From assembly GCA_944322575.1 (NCBI GenBank), contig CALUPK010000005.1, forward strand, positions 41,323 through 105,322: a stretch of DNA of 64,000 nt, written 5' to 3'. The stretch is from an uncultured Bacteroidales bacterium (GTDB lineage Bacteria; Bacteroidota; Bacteroidia; Bacteroidales; UBA932). This document shows, one piece after another, positions 18,148-26,351 of this stretch. The notes beneath the pieces are model-generated. The model made no database searches and was not told the DNA's origin. It saw nothing but the letters and a program-made list of their open reading frames with translations. The position numbers were made by a program, and so were the translations under genes. Position 1 is the stretch's first letter. Each line of letters begins with the position of its first letter.

Positions 18148-20121
18148 ATGCTAAGTCAATACGATATTATAGTAATAGGCGCCGGTCATGCCGGATGTGA
18201 AGCTGCCTATGCCTCTGCTGTCTTGGGGGCATCCACTCTTCTTATTACAATGGATCTCAATAAGATAGCTCAAATGTCCTGCAATCCCTCAATTGGTGGC
18301 ATTGCTAAAGGACAGATAATCAGAGAGATAGATGCCTTAGGCGGAATGTCTGCTATAGTAACAGATGCCAGTACCCTCCAATTCCGCATGCTTAACAGCT
18401 CCAAAGGGCCTGCAATGTGGAGTCCGCGGGCCCAGTGTGACAGAATTTCTTATTCTCAGAATTGGAGATGGATTCTCGAGAATACACCTGGTTTGTATCT
18501 ATGGCAGGATACAGTCACTGCTTTCACTTTCTCGAATCAAGGAGATATACTCTCACTCGAGACATCCCTTGGTGGCAAGTTTTCTGCGCGTTCTTATATT
18601 TTGACTGCCGGAACTTTTTTAAACGGACGCATTTTTGTCGGTGACCGAACAGCTGAGGGTGGGAGAGTCGCAGAGCCTTCATCATATCTGATTTCCTCCC
18701 AACTCCGTGACAGTGGGATTCAGACATCAAGAATGAAAACCGGTACGCCGCCACGTGTGGATGTCCGTTCTGTCAATCTTTCGAGTCTTATTCTCCAGTC
18801 CGGTGATGAGTCACCGGAAAAGTTTTCATATCTGCCGTATATTTCTTCGGCGCAACGTCACGATATTCCGCAGATGAACTGCTATATCGCTCACACCAAT
18901 CCTAACGTACATGAAATCCTCCGCTCCGGTTTTGACAGGTCACCGCTTTTCTCCGGAAAGATAACCGGAATTGGACCACGATATTGTCCAAGTATCGAAG
19001 ACAAGCTCCGAACATTTTCGGATAAGGATTCTCATCAGATATTTCTTGAGCCTGAAGGAAGAAATTCAACGGAGTATTATCTGCAGGGGTTCTCTTCATC
19101 ACTGCCTTTTGAGGTTCAGTTACAGGCTCTGTTGCATGTTGAGGGTTTCGAGAGTGTCCATTTTCTGCGTCCCGCTTATGCCATCGAATATGATTACTTT
19201 GATCCCACGCAGCTTGACCACACCCTGCGCTCAAAAGTCATTTCCAATCTATACCTTGCCGGACAGGTCAACGGAACAACCGGATATGAGGAAGCTGCAG
19301 CGCAAGGAATTGTAGCGGGAATTAACGCAGTTCTTCGTATTAGAGATAAGAAGGAATTAATCCTTTCCCGTGATTCATCATATATCGGAGTTCTCATAGA
19401 TGACCTCGTTACAAAAGGAGTTGACGAACCCTATAGGATGTTTACATCCCGAGCTGAGTACCGCATACTCCTCCGTCAGGACAACGCGGATGAGCGTCTG
19501 ACTCCTCTGTCTCATAAAATAGGTTTAGCCTCGGATTATAGGATGCACCTTTTGGAAGTGAAGCGGACTTCAGTCAGCGCACTATTCAAAGCTTGTTCGC
19601 AGACCCGTCCTTCAATCGCAGATATTAATCCTATTTTGGACGCCAATGCAACATCACTGTTGTCCTCCCCAAAGTCCATTTCATCCCTTGTTACCAGGCC
19701 TCAGATATCTTTGCGCGACGCCCTACAATTTGTTCCACGTGGAACAATCGAAGAAGTTAAACAAGCATCGCTTCTTCCTTTATCTCTTCCGGACTTCTTG
19801 CCTTCAACTGCGCTCCCAGAAACATTCAAGAGTGTTTCCCCGGCCAGCCCTTCTATTTTTTCTAATGTTGTCTCCTCGACTGAGATTGCTATAAAATACT
19901 CAGGTTATATTGAGCGTGAGGCGGAACTTGCAAAGAAGTTGAAGAAATTGGAGGGTCTGAAAATCCCTCATGAGTTCGACTATTCGCGCATTGAGTCGCT
20001 TTCGATAGAATCACGGATCAAACTGACGAAACATCGCCCAAGAACTATAGCCGAAGCGTCGCGTATTCCCGGTGTGTCTCCTTCAGATATTTCCGTTCTC
20101 CTTGTGTATTTCGGTAGATAG
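18148..20121 (+). CDS. mnmG: tRNA uridine-5-carboxymethylaminomethyl modification enzyme MnmG (GidA)
   Basis: FAD-dependent partner of MnmE in making (carboxymethyl)aminomethyl-U34 of tRNAs. 657 residues from the ATG at 18148, which follows the ybeY stop. FAD motif '[17 protein letters not shown]' is near residue 8, and '[13 protein letters not shown]', 'KTGTPPRV', '[11 protein letters not shown]' and '[16 protein letters not shown]' follow. The C-terminal helical domain ends '[18 protein letters not shown]'. Between '[10 protein letters not shown]' and 'IKYSGYI' there is an extra Ser/Pro-rich stretch of roughly 30 residues, and that stretch starts over a parS-like palindrome (19731-19746). 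In many bacteria mnmG lies near the replication origin. Confidence 0.96.
   Translation: MLSQYDIIVIGAGHAGCEAAYASAVLGASTLLITMDLNKIAQMSCNPSIGGIAKGQIIREIDALGGMSAIVTDASTLQFRMLNSSKGPAMWSPRAQCDRISYSQNWRWILENTPGLYLWQDTVTAFTFSNQGDILSLETSLGGKFSARSYILTAGTFLNGRIFVGDRTAEGGRVAEPSSYLISSQLRDSGIQTSRMKTGTPPRVDVRSVNLSSLILQSGDESPEKFSYLPYISSAQRHDIPQMNCYIAHTNPNVHEILRSGFDRSPLFSGKITGIGPRYCPSIEDKLRTFSDKDSHQIFLEPEGRNSTEYYLQGFSSSLPFEVQLQALLHVEGFESVHFLRPAYAIEYDYFDPTQLDHTLRSKVISNLYLAGQVNGTTGYEEAAAQGIVAGINAVLRIRDKKELILSRDSSYIGVLIDDLVTKGVDEPYRMFTSRAEYRILLRQDNADERLTPLSHKIGLASDYRMHLLEVKRTSVSALFKACSQTRPSIADINPILDANATSLLSSPKSISSLVTRPQISLRDALQFVPRGTIEEVKQASLLPLSLPDFLPSTALPETFKSVSPASPSIFSNVVSSTEIAIKYSGYIEREAELAKKLKKLEGLKIPHEFDYSRIESLSIESRIKLTKHRPRTIAEASRIPGVSPSDISVLLVYFGR
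19731..19746. other. parS-like ParB-binding site 1 (inside mnmG)
   Basis: TGTTCCACGTGGAACA, a perfect 16-bp palindrome. It matches the bacterial parS consensus TGTTTCACGTGAAACA except for the symmetric T/A to C/G change at one pair. It encodes part of Phe-Val-Pro-Arg-Gly-Thr in mnmG. A second copy lies 392 bp downstream. ParB spreading from such sites organises origin-proximal DNA. Confidence 0.85.
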
Positions 20122-20122
20122 C

Positions 20123-20138
20123 TGTTCCACGTGGAACG
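20123..20138. other. parS-like ParB-binding site 2 (between mnmG and GNAT gene)
   Basis: TGTTCCACGTGGAACG contains the same perfect 14-bp core palindrome GTTCCACGTGGAAC as site 1. It fills almost the whole 19-bp convergent gap between the mnmG stop and the end of the GNAT gene. It has no loop or T-run, so it is not a terminator. Confidence 0.83.
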
Positions 20139-20140
20139 CG

Positions 20141-20956
20141 TTACTCCATTGCAAAACTAAAGAACGCTGAACTGTCGGGTAGGAACGAGAGTGGTTTGCA
20201 AAGTAAGTACTCTTCTCCGGATACTTGCGGTGGAGTGGATAGAAGAACGCTTGCAGTATCCGGATACAGAATGCGGAGGGCTGATAGAATGACCGGTAAG
20301 GATGTTATCTCGATGCCGAGTCCGGCCTCTTCGCATATTATGACGCCGTTGTCTTCGGGGGAGGGATAGGATAGGAGGTAGGACTCACCGCCGTTGATCT
20401 CTACGGCATGTCCCCGGCAGTAACCGATATAGGACAAAATGTATCCACAGGTGTCTTCCGACCACTCTACCAGTCCTGTCCAGCTGTAGAATCTACGACG
20501 GAGGGAATAGTAGCGCGCAGCGGACAGCGGGCTTGTCTCTATTTCTGCCGGTATCATGGGCAGTGGAAGTATCTCCCGATGCCTGTATATATTATAGGAG
20601 TAACCTTGCTTTTGATAATATCCGAACAGTGTCGGGTCCGCAGGCCTCAGCAGGAAGAATTCCATGCCCTCATTCTCCATGCAGTACCGCTCGACTTCCT
20701 GCAGCAGTTTGAAGGCATAGCCGTGCCCGCGCTGAGCCGGATCGGTGCATACTCCGTAGACGTAGCCTCCCGCGTGTCCTTTGTAGGAGACAGGAAAAAC
20801 AGAGAGAGCGGAGACTGTCGTCCCCTCCCTCTCTAAAGTGTATGTCATGCAAAGTCTGAATCCATAGCCGAAGAACAGATCCAGAAAGGAGGAGTCAGCT
20901 TCGAAACACTGCTTCCAAAGGCGGCGGAGGACAGGTATGTTATCGGTAGATCTCAC
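20141..20956 (-). CDS. GNAT-family N-acetyltransferase
   Basis: 271 residues. The acetyl-CoA pyrophosphate-binding loop is visible in 'GVCTDPAQRGHGYAFKLLQEVERYC' (about residues 70-94), preceded by 'VSALSVFPVSYKG'. The N-terminal 'LRRLWKQCFEAD' is common in Bacteroidales GNAT proteins of this size, which have a second, weaker GNAT-like half. The start is a GTG at 20954-20956 overlapping the end of the acyl-CoA synthetase gene by 17 nt, which implies translational coupling. The acceptor is unknown. The gene ends 2 nt from parS-like site 2. Confidence 0.82.
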   Translation of the reverse strand: MRSTDNIPVLRRLWKQCFEADSSFLDLFFGYGFRLCMTYTLEREGTTVSALSVFPVSYKGHAGGYVYGVCTDPAQRGHGYAFKLLQEVERYCMENEGMEFFLLRPADPTLFGYYQKQGYSYNIYRHREILPLPMIPAEIETSPLSAARYYSLRRRFYSWTGLVEWSEDTCGYILSYIGYCRGHAVEINGGESYLLSYPSPEDNGVIICEEAGLGIEITSLPVILSALRILYPDTASVLLSTPPQVSGEEYLLCKPLSFLPDSSAFFSFAME

Positions 20957-22721
20957 TTATGATGCCGCTGTATTTAGATGTAAGTTTTGCCCGTTTCAGT
21001 TTCAGTGTCTGGGACAGCAGGCCGTTTGTGGGTGTCCACTCATCGCATACGACACGCTCGCGTTTTATCTGTTCGTGTGGAGCCAGCTTGGAGTTGGTCT
21101 GGTCTACGATGCTGTGGATGAACGCGACAGCCTTGGGCTCTGCTGCAAGCTGGTGGTTGTCCAGTTCTCCGAGTCCGTTTTCCTGAGCCCAGTGGCGCAG
21201 GTGGTCGAAGTCGGGGACGATGACGGCCGAGGCAAATTTCTGATTCTCTCCAAAGACAAAGCAGTTCTGGATATACGGAGACTCCTTGAGCAGGTTCTCG
21301 ATTACCTGCGGGGCTACGTATTTGCCGAGAGAGAGTTTGAAGATTTCCTTCTTGCGGTCAGTTATCTGAAGGTACTTGCCGTCTACAAGGCGTCCGATAT
21401 CTCCGGTGTGGAGGAATCCGTCTGAATCGATTACTTCGCTGGTTGCCTCAGGATTCTTGTAGTAACCGAGCATGACGTGTGGCCCTTTGGTGAGAATCTC
21501 GCCATCCTCGGCAAACTTCAGTTCTGTGCGTTCCATCGGCTTGCCGACGGTGCCGATGATGTTGATGCCCTCCACCGGATTGTTCACTGCGATGACGGGG
21601 GAGGCCTCGGTCATACCGTAGCCTTCGTAGATGTGGAGGCGTGCGGCATTGAAGAGTCGGATGATCTTGGCCTGAATGGAAGAGCCGCCGGATACTATGA
21701 GCATCTCGTGACCGCCGAGATTGTCTCTCCACTTGCTGTAGACGAGACGGTCGTATAGATTGCGTTTCGCTCTGTATATCAGACGATTATTGTAGTTATC
21801 GTAGTTGTTGGCAAAGTTCCAGGCGAGTCTATAGACAGTCTTTTTGAAGCCTTTTAGATGCTTGCCGGCCGCTTCGAGCTTCGAGTACATCATTTCTAAA
21901 ACACGCGGCACAGCACAGAATCCGTCGGCGTGACAGTCGGCCAAATCTCTGGCCAAAGTACCTAAACTCTCTGCGTAATAGATACTTATGCCGATATACT
22001 GGTATTCGTAGTTCATGCTTCTCTCGTAGACGTGGCACAAGGGCAGGAAGCTGAGCATCTTCTGGTCAGAGCGGACGGTCTGCTTGACGGCATGGCCGTA
22101 GGCGTTGAACATCAGGTTGTGGTGGGAGAGGACTACGCCTTTGGGGGTACCGGTGGTGCCTGAGGTATAGATGATGGAGACGGGCTCGTCAGTATCGGTT
22201 TCGGTCTTAATCTTCTCTATCACAGGCTTCTGGACAAGTTCCACACGTTCTCCTATCTGATATAAATCTCTGAAACACTGGATGTTGTCCGAGTCGTCCA
22301 TGAGGATAATCCGTGCCGGCTGCTTCATCTTTTGTACTATCGGCTCTATTTTGCGGTACTGGCTCATGGTCCCGATGATGATGATCTTGGCATCGCTGTG
22401 GTTGAATATATAGAGGTATTCATCGGCACTGAGGGTAGGGTAGACGGGTACGTGTATGAGGCCGGCCATGCTCAGGCCCATGTCGGTGAAGTTCCATTCG
22501 GGCCGGTTGTTGCAGATGGTCACGACCTTGTCGCCCTTGCCGTATCCCATGGATGAGAGGGCGTAGGCAATGAGATGTGAATAGCGTACGTAGTCCTTGA
22601 CACTGAATCGGATCCATTCCTTACCGCTGCGGCGGCAGAGCATATCCTGTTTGTCCGGAAACCTCTCTTCGAGCTTGGTCAGTAGGTCGTAGATGTGGGC
22701 GACTTCTTGTAACATAGGCAT
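20940..22721 (-). CDS. Long-chain acyl-CoA synthetase (AMP-forming)
   Basis: Activates fatty acids to acyl-CoA through an acyl-adenylate. 593 residues. The AMP-binding signature 'IIYTSGTTGTPKGVVLSHHN' is near residue 190. 'GYGMTEASPVIAVN', 'LHTGDIGRLVDGKYLQITDRKKEIFKLSLGKYVAPQ' and a C-terminal subdomain follow, as in FadD/Faa-type enzymes. It has its own -7 box 20 nt upstream, immediately after the gcvH terminator. Co-transcribed with the GNAT gene. A second, different acyl-CoA ligase is at 58.8 kb; the two are paralogs of distinct subfamilies. Confidence 0.92.
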   Translation of the reverse strand: MPMLQEVAHIYDLLTKLEERFPDKQDMLCRRSGKEWIRFSVKDYVRYSHLIAYALSSMGYGKGDKVVTICNNRPEWNFTDMGLSMAGLIHVPVYPTLSADEYLYIFNHSDAKIIIIGTMSQYRKIEPIVQKMKQPARIILMDDSDNIQCFRDLYQIGERVELVQKPVIEKIKTETDTDEPVSIIYTSGTTGTPKGVVLSHHNLMFNAYGHAVKQTVRSDQKMLSFLPLCHVYERSMNYEYQYIGISIYYAESLGTLARDLADCHADGFCAVPRVLEMMYSKLEAAGKHLKGFKKTVYRLAWNFANNYDNYNNRLIYRAKRNLYDRLVYSKWRDNLGGHEMLIVSGGSSIQAKIIRLFNAARLHIYEGYGMTEASPVIAVNNPVEGINIIGTVGKPMERTELKFAEDGEILTKGPHVMLGYYKNPEATSEVIDSDGFLHTGDIGRLVDGKYLQITDRKKEIFKLSLGKYVAPQVIENLLKESPYIQNCFVFGENQKFASAVIVPDFDHLRHWAQENGLGELDNHQLAAEPKAVAFIHSIVDQTNSKLAPHEQIKRERVVCDEWTPTNGLLSQTLKLKRAKLTSKYSGIISEIYR

Positions 22722-22740
22722 AAGAATTTAGTGTTTCTGA

Positions 22741-22748
22741 CAAAGATA
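22741..22748 (-). promoter_or_regulatory. Acyl-CoA synthetase promoter -7 box (TATCTTTG)
   Basis: Exact TAnnTTTG match on the minus strand, 20 nt before the ATG at 22721 and only 2 nt after the T-run of the gcvH terminator. The -33 region therefore overlaps the terminator stem. Confidence 0.65.
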
Positions 22749-22750
22749 CG

Positions 22751-22778
22751 AAAAAGGCCGGACATTACTGCCCGGCCT
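22751..22778 (-). terminator. Rho-independent terminator after gcvH
   Basis: On the minus strand a 7-bp stem AGGCCGG/CCGGCCT with a 10-nt loop is followed by five T. It lies 27 nt past the gcvH stop and separates it from the acyl-CoA synthetase promoter. Confidence 0.85.
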
Positions 22779-22804
22779 GTGCTGTTATGTGTACACTTTT
22801 CAGA

Positions 22805-23179
22805 CTAAAGGATGGCTGTGTATGCGTCGGCGTCCATCAGCTCATCGAGCTCAGCGGGGTTGGTGAGCTTAATCTTGATCATCCAGCCCTCTCCGTAAGG
22901 ATCGGTGTTGACGGTCTGAGGAGCTCCCTCGAGAGCAGCGTTGACCTCGATAATCTCGCCGGATACAGGCATGAAGGCATCGGCAACTGTCTTAACAGCC
23001 TCGATGGCTCCGAAAACCTCTTCCTTGTCAAGGGTCTCGCCCTGTGTCTGAATGTCTACGAAGACGATGTCTCCGAGCTGATCCTGAGCGTAATCGGTGA
23101 TGCCGACGGTAGCTACATCGCCGTCAACCTTTACCCACTCGTGATCCTTGGTGTACTTCAAATTGCTAGGTATGTTCAT
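22805..23179 (-). CDS. gcvH: Glycine cleavage system H protein
   Basis: Lipoylated carrier that shuttles the aminomethyl group between the P, T and L proteins of the glycine cleavage system. 124 residues, typical. The lipoyl-lysine is Lys63 in '[13 protein letters not shown]'. The N-terminal '[34 protein letters not shown]' is characteristic. No gcvT, gcvP or lpd is in the window, so the gene is detached from its partners. It has its own promoter and terminator and is thus a single-gene unit between ruvA and the acyl-CoA synthetase. Confidence 0.96.
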   Translation of the reverse strand: MNIPSNLKYTKDHEWVKVDGDVATVGITDYAQDQLGDIVFVDIQTQGETLDKEEVFGAIEAVKTVADAFMPVSGEIIEVNAALEGAPQTVNTDPYGEGWMIKIKLTNPAELDELMDADAYTAIL

Positions 23180-23209
23180 AACCGGTTATATTTAATTGTT
23201 AAACTGGTG

Positions 23210-23217
23210 CAAATTTA
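23210..23217 (-). promoter_or_regulatory. gcvH promoter -7 box (TAAATTTG)
   Basis: Exact TAnnTTTG match on the minus strand, 30 nt before the gcvH ATG. It sits in the 55-bp gap after ruvA and shows that gcvH can be expressed independently of ruvA. Confidence 0.65.
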
Positions 23218-23234
23218 TTAAAAAGCTTTTTAGT

Positions 23235-23816
23235 CTACAACATTTTTAAGGCTTTTTTGATGATGTCTTCCAGAGACAGGCCGGGTTCTTTTTTGACGAT
23301 TGAGGCAACGGTTTTCTCTACAGCATTTTTCGTAAATCCCAGCATTAGAAGGGCCGAGCATGCCTCCGATGTATTGGCTGCCGAGGATCCTCCTGATAGG
23401 TCGAGATCCGCTCCTCCCTTGGAAATCTTGTCCTTGAGCTCGATGATGACCTTCTGGGCGGTCTTTAGCCCGATGCCCTTCACCCCCTTGATGCGGTTCA
23501 CGTCGCCTGAGGCTATCGCTGTGGAAACCTCGTCGGCCGTGAGGGACGAGAGCATCATCCGGGCGGTGTTGGGACCTATGCCGGAGACTCCGATGAGGAG
23601 TGCGAAGATACGCCGCTCTTCCTTGTCACAGAAGCCGTAGAGCGTCTCCTCGTCCTCGCGCAGGTGGTGATGGACGTACAGCCTGACCTCTTTCTGCCCC
23701 TGCAGGCGGTCGTAGGTGTTGAGGGATATCTGGAGCTTGAAGCCGATGCCGTGGCACTCTACCACTGCCTCCGCGGGCGAGAGTTCCTCGAGCGTTCCTT
23801 TGATATAGTCGTACAT
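23235..23816 (-). CDS. ruvA: Holliday junction DNA-binding protein RuvA
   Basis: Tetrameric junction-binding partner of RuvB. 193 residues. Domain I OB-fold is at 1-62 ('MYDYIKGTLEELSPAEAVVEC'). Two helix-hairpin-helix motifs follow in 'FALLIGVSGIGPNTARMMLS' and 'IKGVKGIGLKTAQKVIIEL'. The C-terminal domain III 'ALLMLGFTKNAVEKTVASI' contacts RuvB. The gene is separated from ruvB by about 16 kb. It is divergent from sufS and shares a bidirectional promoter with it. Confidence 0.96.
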   Translation of the reverse strand: MYDYIKGTLEELSPAEAVVECHGIGFKLQISLNTYDRLQGQKEVRLYVHHHLREDEETLYGFCDKEERRIFALLIGVSGIGPNTARMMLSSLTADEVSTAIASGDVNRIKGVKGIGLKTAQKVIIELKDKISKGGADLDLSGGSSAANTSEACSALLMLGFTKNAVEKTVASIVKKEPGLSLEDIIKKALKML

Positions 23817-23841
23817 GACGTTTTTTTCTGATAAGTTTCTG

Positions 23842-23859
23842 CAAATTTAGTTACTTTTG
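23842..23859. promoter_or_regulatory. Bidirectional promoter ruvA/sufS (back-to-back -7 boxes)
   Basis: CAAATTTA (23842-23849; minus strand TAAATTTG for ruvA) is followed after 2 nt by TACTTTTG (23852-23859, plus strand, for sufS). Both are exact TAnnTTTG matches. The boxes lie 25 nt from the ruvA ATG and 24 nt from the sufS ATG. The two polymerase footprints must overlap. Confidence 0.7.
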
Positions 23860-23883
23860 TAAGATATTTGAAAAATAAAAGCC

Positions 23884-25110
23884 ATGATACAGGATATAGA
23901 CCAGATAAGGAGCCATTTCCCCTATCTCTATTGTGCGCGGGGAGGGGACAGGCAGCTGATATATTTCGACAATGCCGCCACCACGCAGAAGCCCCGGGCC
24001 GTCATTGACGCCACTTCCCGCTGGCTGCAGGAGGCCAATGCCAATGTCCACCGCGCCATCTACGGTCTTGCCGCCTCCGCCACCGAACACTACGAGGCCG
24101 GGAGGGAGGCCGTCCGCGGACTCATCAACGCCGCCTCGAAGGACGAGATAGTCCTTACCTCCGGTACCACCGCCTCCATCAACCTGCTGGCCAATATCTA
24201 CGGACAGCAGTACATCCGTCCCGGGGATGAGATTCTCCTTTCGGAGGGAGAGCATCACTCCAACATTGTTCCCTGGCAGATGCTTTGCGCCCGGACGGGG
24301 GCACGCCTGAGATATTTTCCCGTAAGGGAGGACGGGCAGTGGGACCTCGGGGCTGCGGAGCGGATCCTGGCTGAGGGCAAGGTGAAAATAGTCTCTGCCG
24401 CCCATATTTCCAATGTGCTGGGCATCGTCAATCCTGTGGGGGAGCTTACCGTGCTGGCTCACAGCTACGGCGCAGTGATACATCTGGACGGGGCGCAGGG
24501 GATAGTCCACGAGGGCATTGACGTGCAGGAGACACCCTGCGACTTCTATTCTTTCTCCGGGCATAAGCTCTATGCGCTGACCGGTACAGGAGTGCTCTAC
24601 GGCCGCCGCAGCCTGCTGGAGACCATGCCGCCGTGGATGGGAGGCGGGGAGATGGTGGACACGGTGACGTATGAGAGGACCACGTACGCTCCGGTTCCGC
24701 TGAGATTCGAGGCCGGAACACCTAATTTCATAGCAGCTGCTACTTTAAAGCCCGCTATCGATTTTGTCACTTCAGTAGATGTACCGCAAGTAAGGGAAAA
24801 TGAAAAGCGGATGACCGATTATCTCATGCAGGAATTGAATGCTGTGGACGGTCTGAGGATTATCGGAAGCGGCGGAAAGAAGGCCCCGCTGATATCATTT
24901 ACCGTCGAAGGGACGCATCACAGTGACATTGCCACCCTTTTAGACAAAATGGGAGTAGCTGTCCGCTCCGGACAGATGTGCTCGGAGCCGCTGCTGGCCA
25001 AGTTCGGGCTGACGGGAGCGGTGCGGGTCTCGCTGGCGGCCTACAACACTATGCAGGAGTGCGAGGCGTTCATGGGTGCTCTGCGCAGGGTGCTGGCAAT
25101 GTTGAGATAA
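23884..25110 (+). CDS. sufS: Cysteine desulfurase SufS
   Basis: PLP enzyme that supplies sulfur from cysteine for Fe-S cluster assembly, passing it to SufE. 408 residues. The PLP lysine is Lys228 in 'SFSGHKLYALTGTG'. The persulfide Cys is Cys366 in 'RSGQMCSEPLL'. 'YFDNAATTQKP' and 'NVHRAIYGLA' at the N-terminus are typical of the group II (SufS/CsdA) enzymes. Followed by sufE 32 nt later and a MIP18/SufT-like gene, so this is a partial suf operon; sufBCD are not in the window. Positions 24721-24840 are distinctly A/T-rich compared with the flanking parts of the same gene. Confidence 0.95.
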   Translation: MIQDIDQIRSHFPYLYCARGGDRQLIYFDNAATTQKPRAVIDATSRWLQEANANVHRAIYGLAASATEHYEAGREAVRGLINAASKDEIVLTSGTTASINLLANIYGQQYIRPGDEILLSEGEHHSNIVPWQMLCARTGARLRYFPVREDGQWDLGAAERILAEGKVKIVSAAHISNVLGIVNPVGELTVLAHSYGAVIHLDGAQGIVHEGIDVQETPCDFYSFSGHKLYALTGTGVLYGRRSLLETMPPWMGGGEMVDTVTYERTTYAPVPLRFEAGTPNFIAAATLKPAIDFVTSVDVPQVRENEKRMTDYLMQELNAVDGLRIIGSGGKKAPLISFTVEGTHHSDIATLLDKMGVAVRSGQMCSEPLLAKFGLTGAVRVSLAAYNTMQECEAFMGALRRVLAMLR

Positions 25111-25142
25111 ACAGAATTCATTTCAATAAAAGATACAGGACA

Positions 25143-25574
25143 ATGACAGACAATACATCATCTATCAGGCAGGTTCAGCAGGAGATAGTGGACGAGTTCG
25201 CCGCCTTCGGGGACTGGATGGACAAGTACGAGTATCTCATCGAGCTGGGCCATTCCCTGCCCGTCATCGACGAGCAGAAAAAGCAGGAGGACCGCCTCAT
25301 CAAGGGCTGCCAGTCCCGGGTGTGGCTTGACAGCGAGTTCCGTGACGGCCGACTGTGGTTTACGGCGGACAGCGATGCCATCATCACAAAGGGTATCATC
25401 TCCCTCCTCATCCGGGTCTACAACGGCAGGACCCCGGACGAGATACTCTCCGCCGACAATTCATTTATCGAGGAGATAGGACTCCGTGAGAATCTGTCGC
25501 CGACCCGGGCCAACGGATTAGTGTCGATGATGGAGCAGATACGCGAGGACGCCCTGAAGTACAAAGGACAGTAA
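25143..25574 (+). CDS. sufE: Cysteine desulfuration protein SufE
   Basis: Accepts persulfide sulfur from SufS and hands it to the SufBCD scaffold. 143 residues. The acceptor Cys56 is in 'EDRLIKGCQSRVWL', a family signature, and the C-terminal 'IEEIGLRENLSPTRANGLVSMMEQI' is also conserved. I chose the ATG at 25143; the frame is open further upstream inside sufS, but that stretch is not SufE-like. It is 3 nt from the next gene. Confidence 0.95.
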   Translation: MTDNTSSIRQVQQEIVDEFAAFGDWMDKYEYLIELGHSLPVIDEQKKQEDRLIKGCQSRVWLDSEFRDGRLWFTADSDAIITKGIISLLIRVYNGRTPDEILSADNSFIEEIGLRENLSPTRANGLVSMMEQIREDALKYKGQ

Positions 25575-25577
25575 GTT

Positions 25578-25889
25578 ATGGATAAAACGACTCTCACCCG
25601 CGATGTAGTGCGGGCCCTCAAGCAGGTCTACGACCCCGAGATACCGGTCAATATCTATGATCTGGGTCTCATCTACGATATGACCATAGATGACGACCAC
25701 AAGGTTCACATCAAGATGACTCTGACGGCGCCCAACTGCCCGATGTCCGACACTTTAGTAGAGGACGTGCACACGGCCGTGGCCGATACGCCTGGAGTTA
25801 CGGACGTGGCTATAGAGATTACATTCGACCCGCCCTGGGACAAGTCCCGGATGAGCGACGAGGCTTTACTTGAATTAGGACTGCTATGA
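25578..25889 (+). CDS. MIP18-family Fe-S assembly protein (SufT/PaaD-like, DUF59)
   Basis: 103 residues, a single DUF59/MIP18 domain: 'VVRALKQVYDPEIPVNIYDLGLIYDM', then 'MTLTAPNCPMSDTLVEDVHTAV' with the conserved Cys, ending 'FDPPWDKSRMSDEALLELGLL'. SufT-type members help maturation of Fe-S proteins. The position directly after sufS-sufE supports that role here. Its stop overlaps the folK start (ATGA). Confidence 0.92.
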   Translation: MDKTTLTRDVVRALKQVYDPEIPVNIYDLGLIYDMTIDDDHKVHIKMTLTAPNCPMSDTLVEDVHTAVADTPGVTDVAIEITFDPPWDKSRMSDEALLELGLL

Positions 25890-26344
25890 CACCGGAACCT
25901 CAGCCCGTAAGGGTATATCTCATCCTCGGTAGCAATATGGGGAACAGGCGGCGCAACCTCAGCACCGCCGTATCGCTTTTAGTCACTCAGCTGGCCCCCT
26001 GGCTCTTTTCCGATATCCGTGAGTCCGAGGTGCTCGAGACCGAGCCCTGGGGCATGGCGCCGGGTTCCGAGCCGTTTCTCAACCAGGCCATATCCTTCGA
26101 GACCACTGTCCCGCCCGAGCCTCTGTTGGAGGTCTGCAAATGGGTGGAGCAGAAGCTGGGCCGTATAGCCCGTGATCCGGAGTATGATGCGGAGGGCCGC
26201 CGGATCTATCATTCCAGGACTATCGATATCGACATCGTCCTGTACGGGGACCGTCATATAGATACCCCGACATTAAAAATCCCTCATCCTCAGATCGAGG
26301 AGAGGGATTATGCCAAGCGTCTGCTGAGGCAGATTCTATACTGA
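25886..26344 (+). CDS. folK: 2-amino-4-hydroxy-6-hydroxymethyldihydropteridine diphosphokinase
   Basis: Transfers pyrophosphate from ATP to 6-hydroxymethyl-dihydropterin in folate synthesis. 152 residues. 'YLILGSNMGNRRRNL' at the N-terminus, 'EPWGMAPGSEPFLNQAI', the magnesium/substrate motif 'HSRTIDIDIVLYGD' near residue 110, and 'IPHPQIEERDYA' are all HPPK signatures. Last gene of the sufS run, with a 4-nt overlap to the MIP18 gene; the pairing with Fe-S genes has no obvious functional reason. It converges on dsbD with a 7-nt gap. Confidence 0.95.
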   Translation: MTPEPQPVRVYLILGSNMGNRRRNLSTAVSLLVTQLAPWLFSDIRESEVLETEPWGMAPGSEPFLNQAISFETTVPPEPLLEVCKWVEQKLGRIARDPEYDAEGRRIYHSRTIDIDIVLYGDRHIDTPTLKIPHPQIEERDYAKRLLRQILY

Positions 26345-26351
26345 TTCCTTT

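Noticed and set aside
20122-20140. Bidirectional terminator between mnmG and the GNAT gene
   Set aside because: The palindrome has no loop and no T-run; it fits parS far better.
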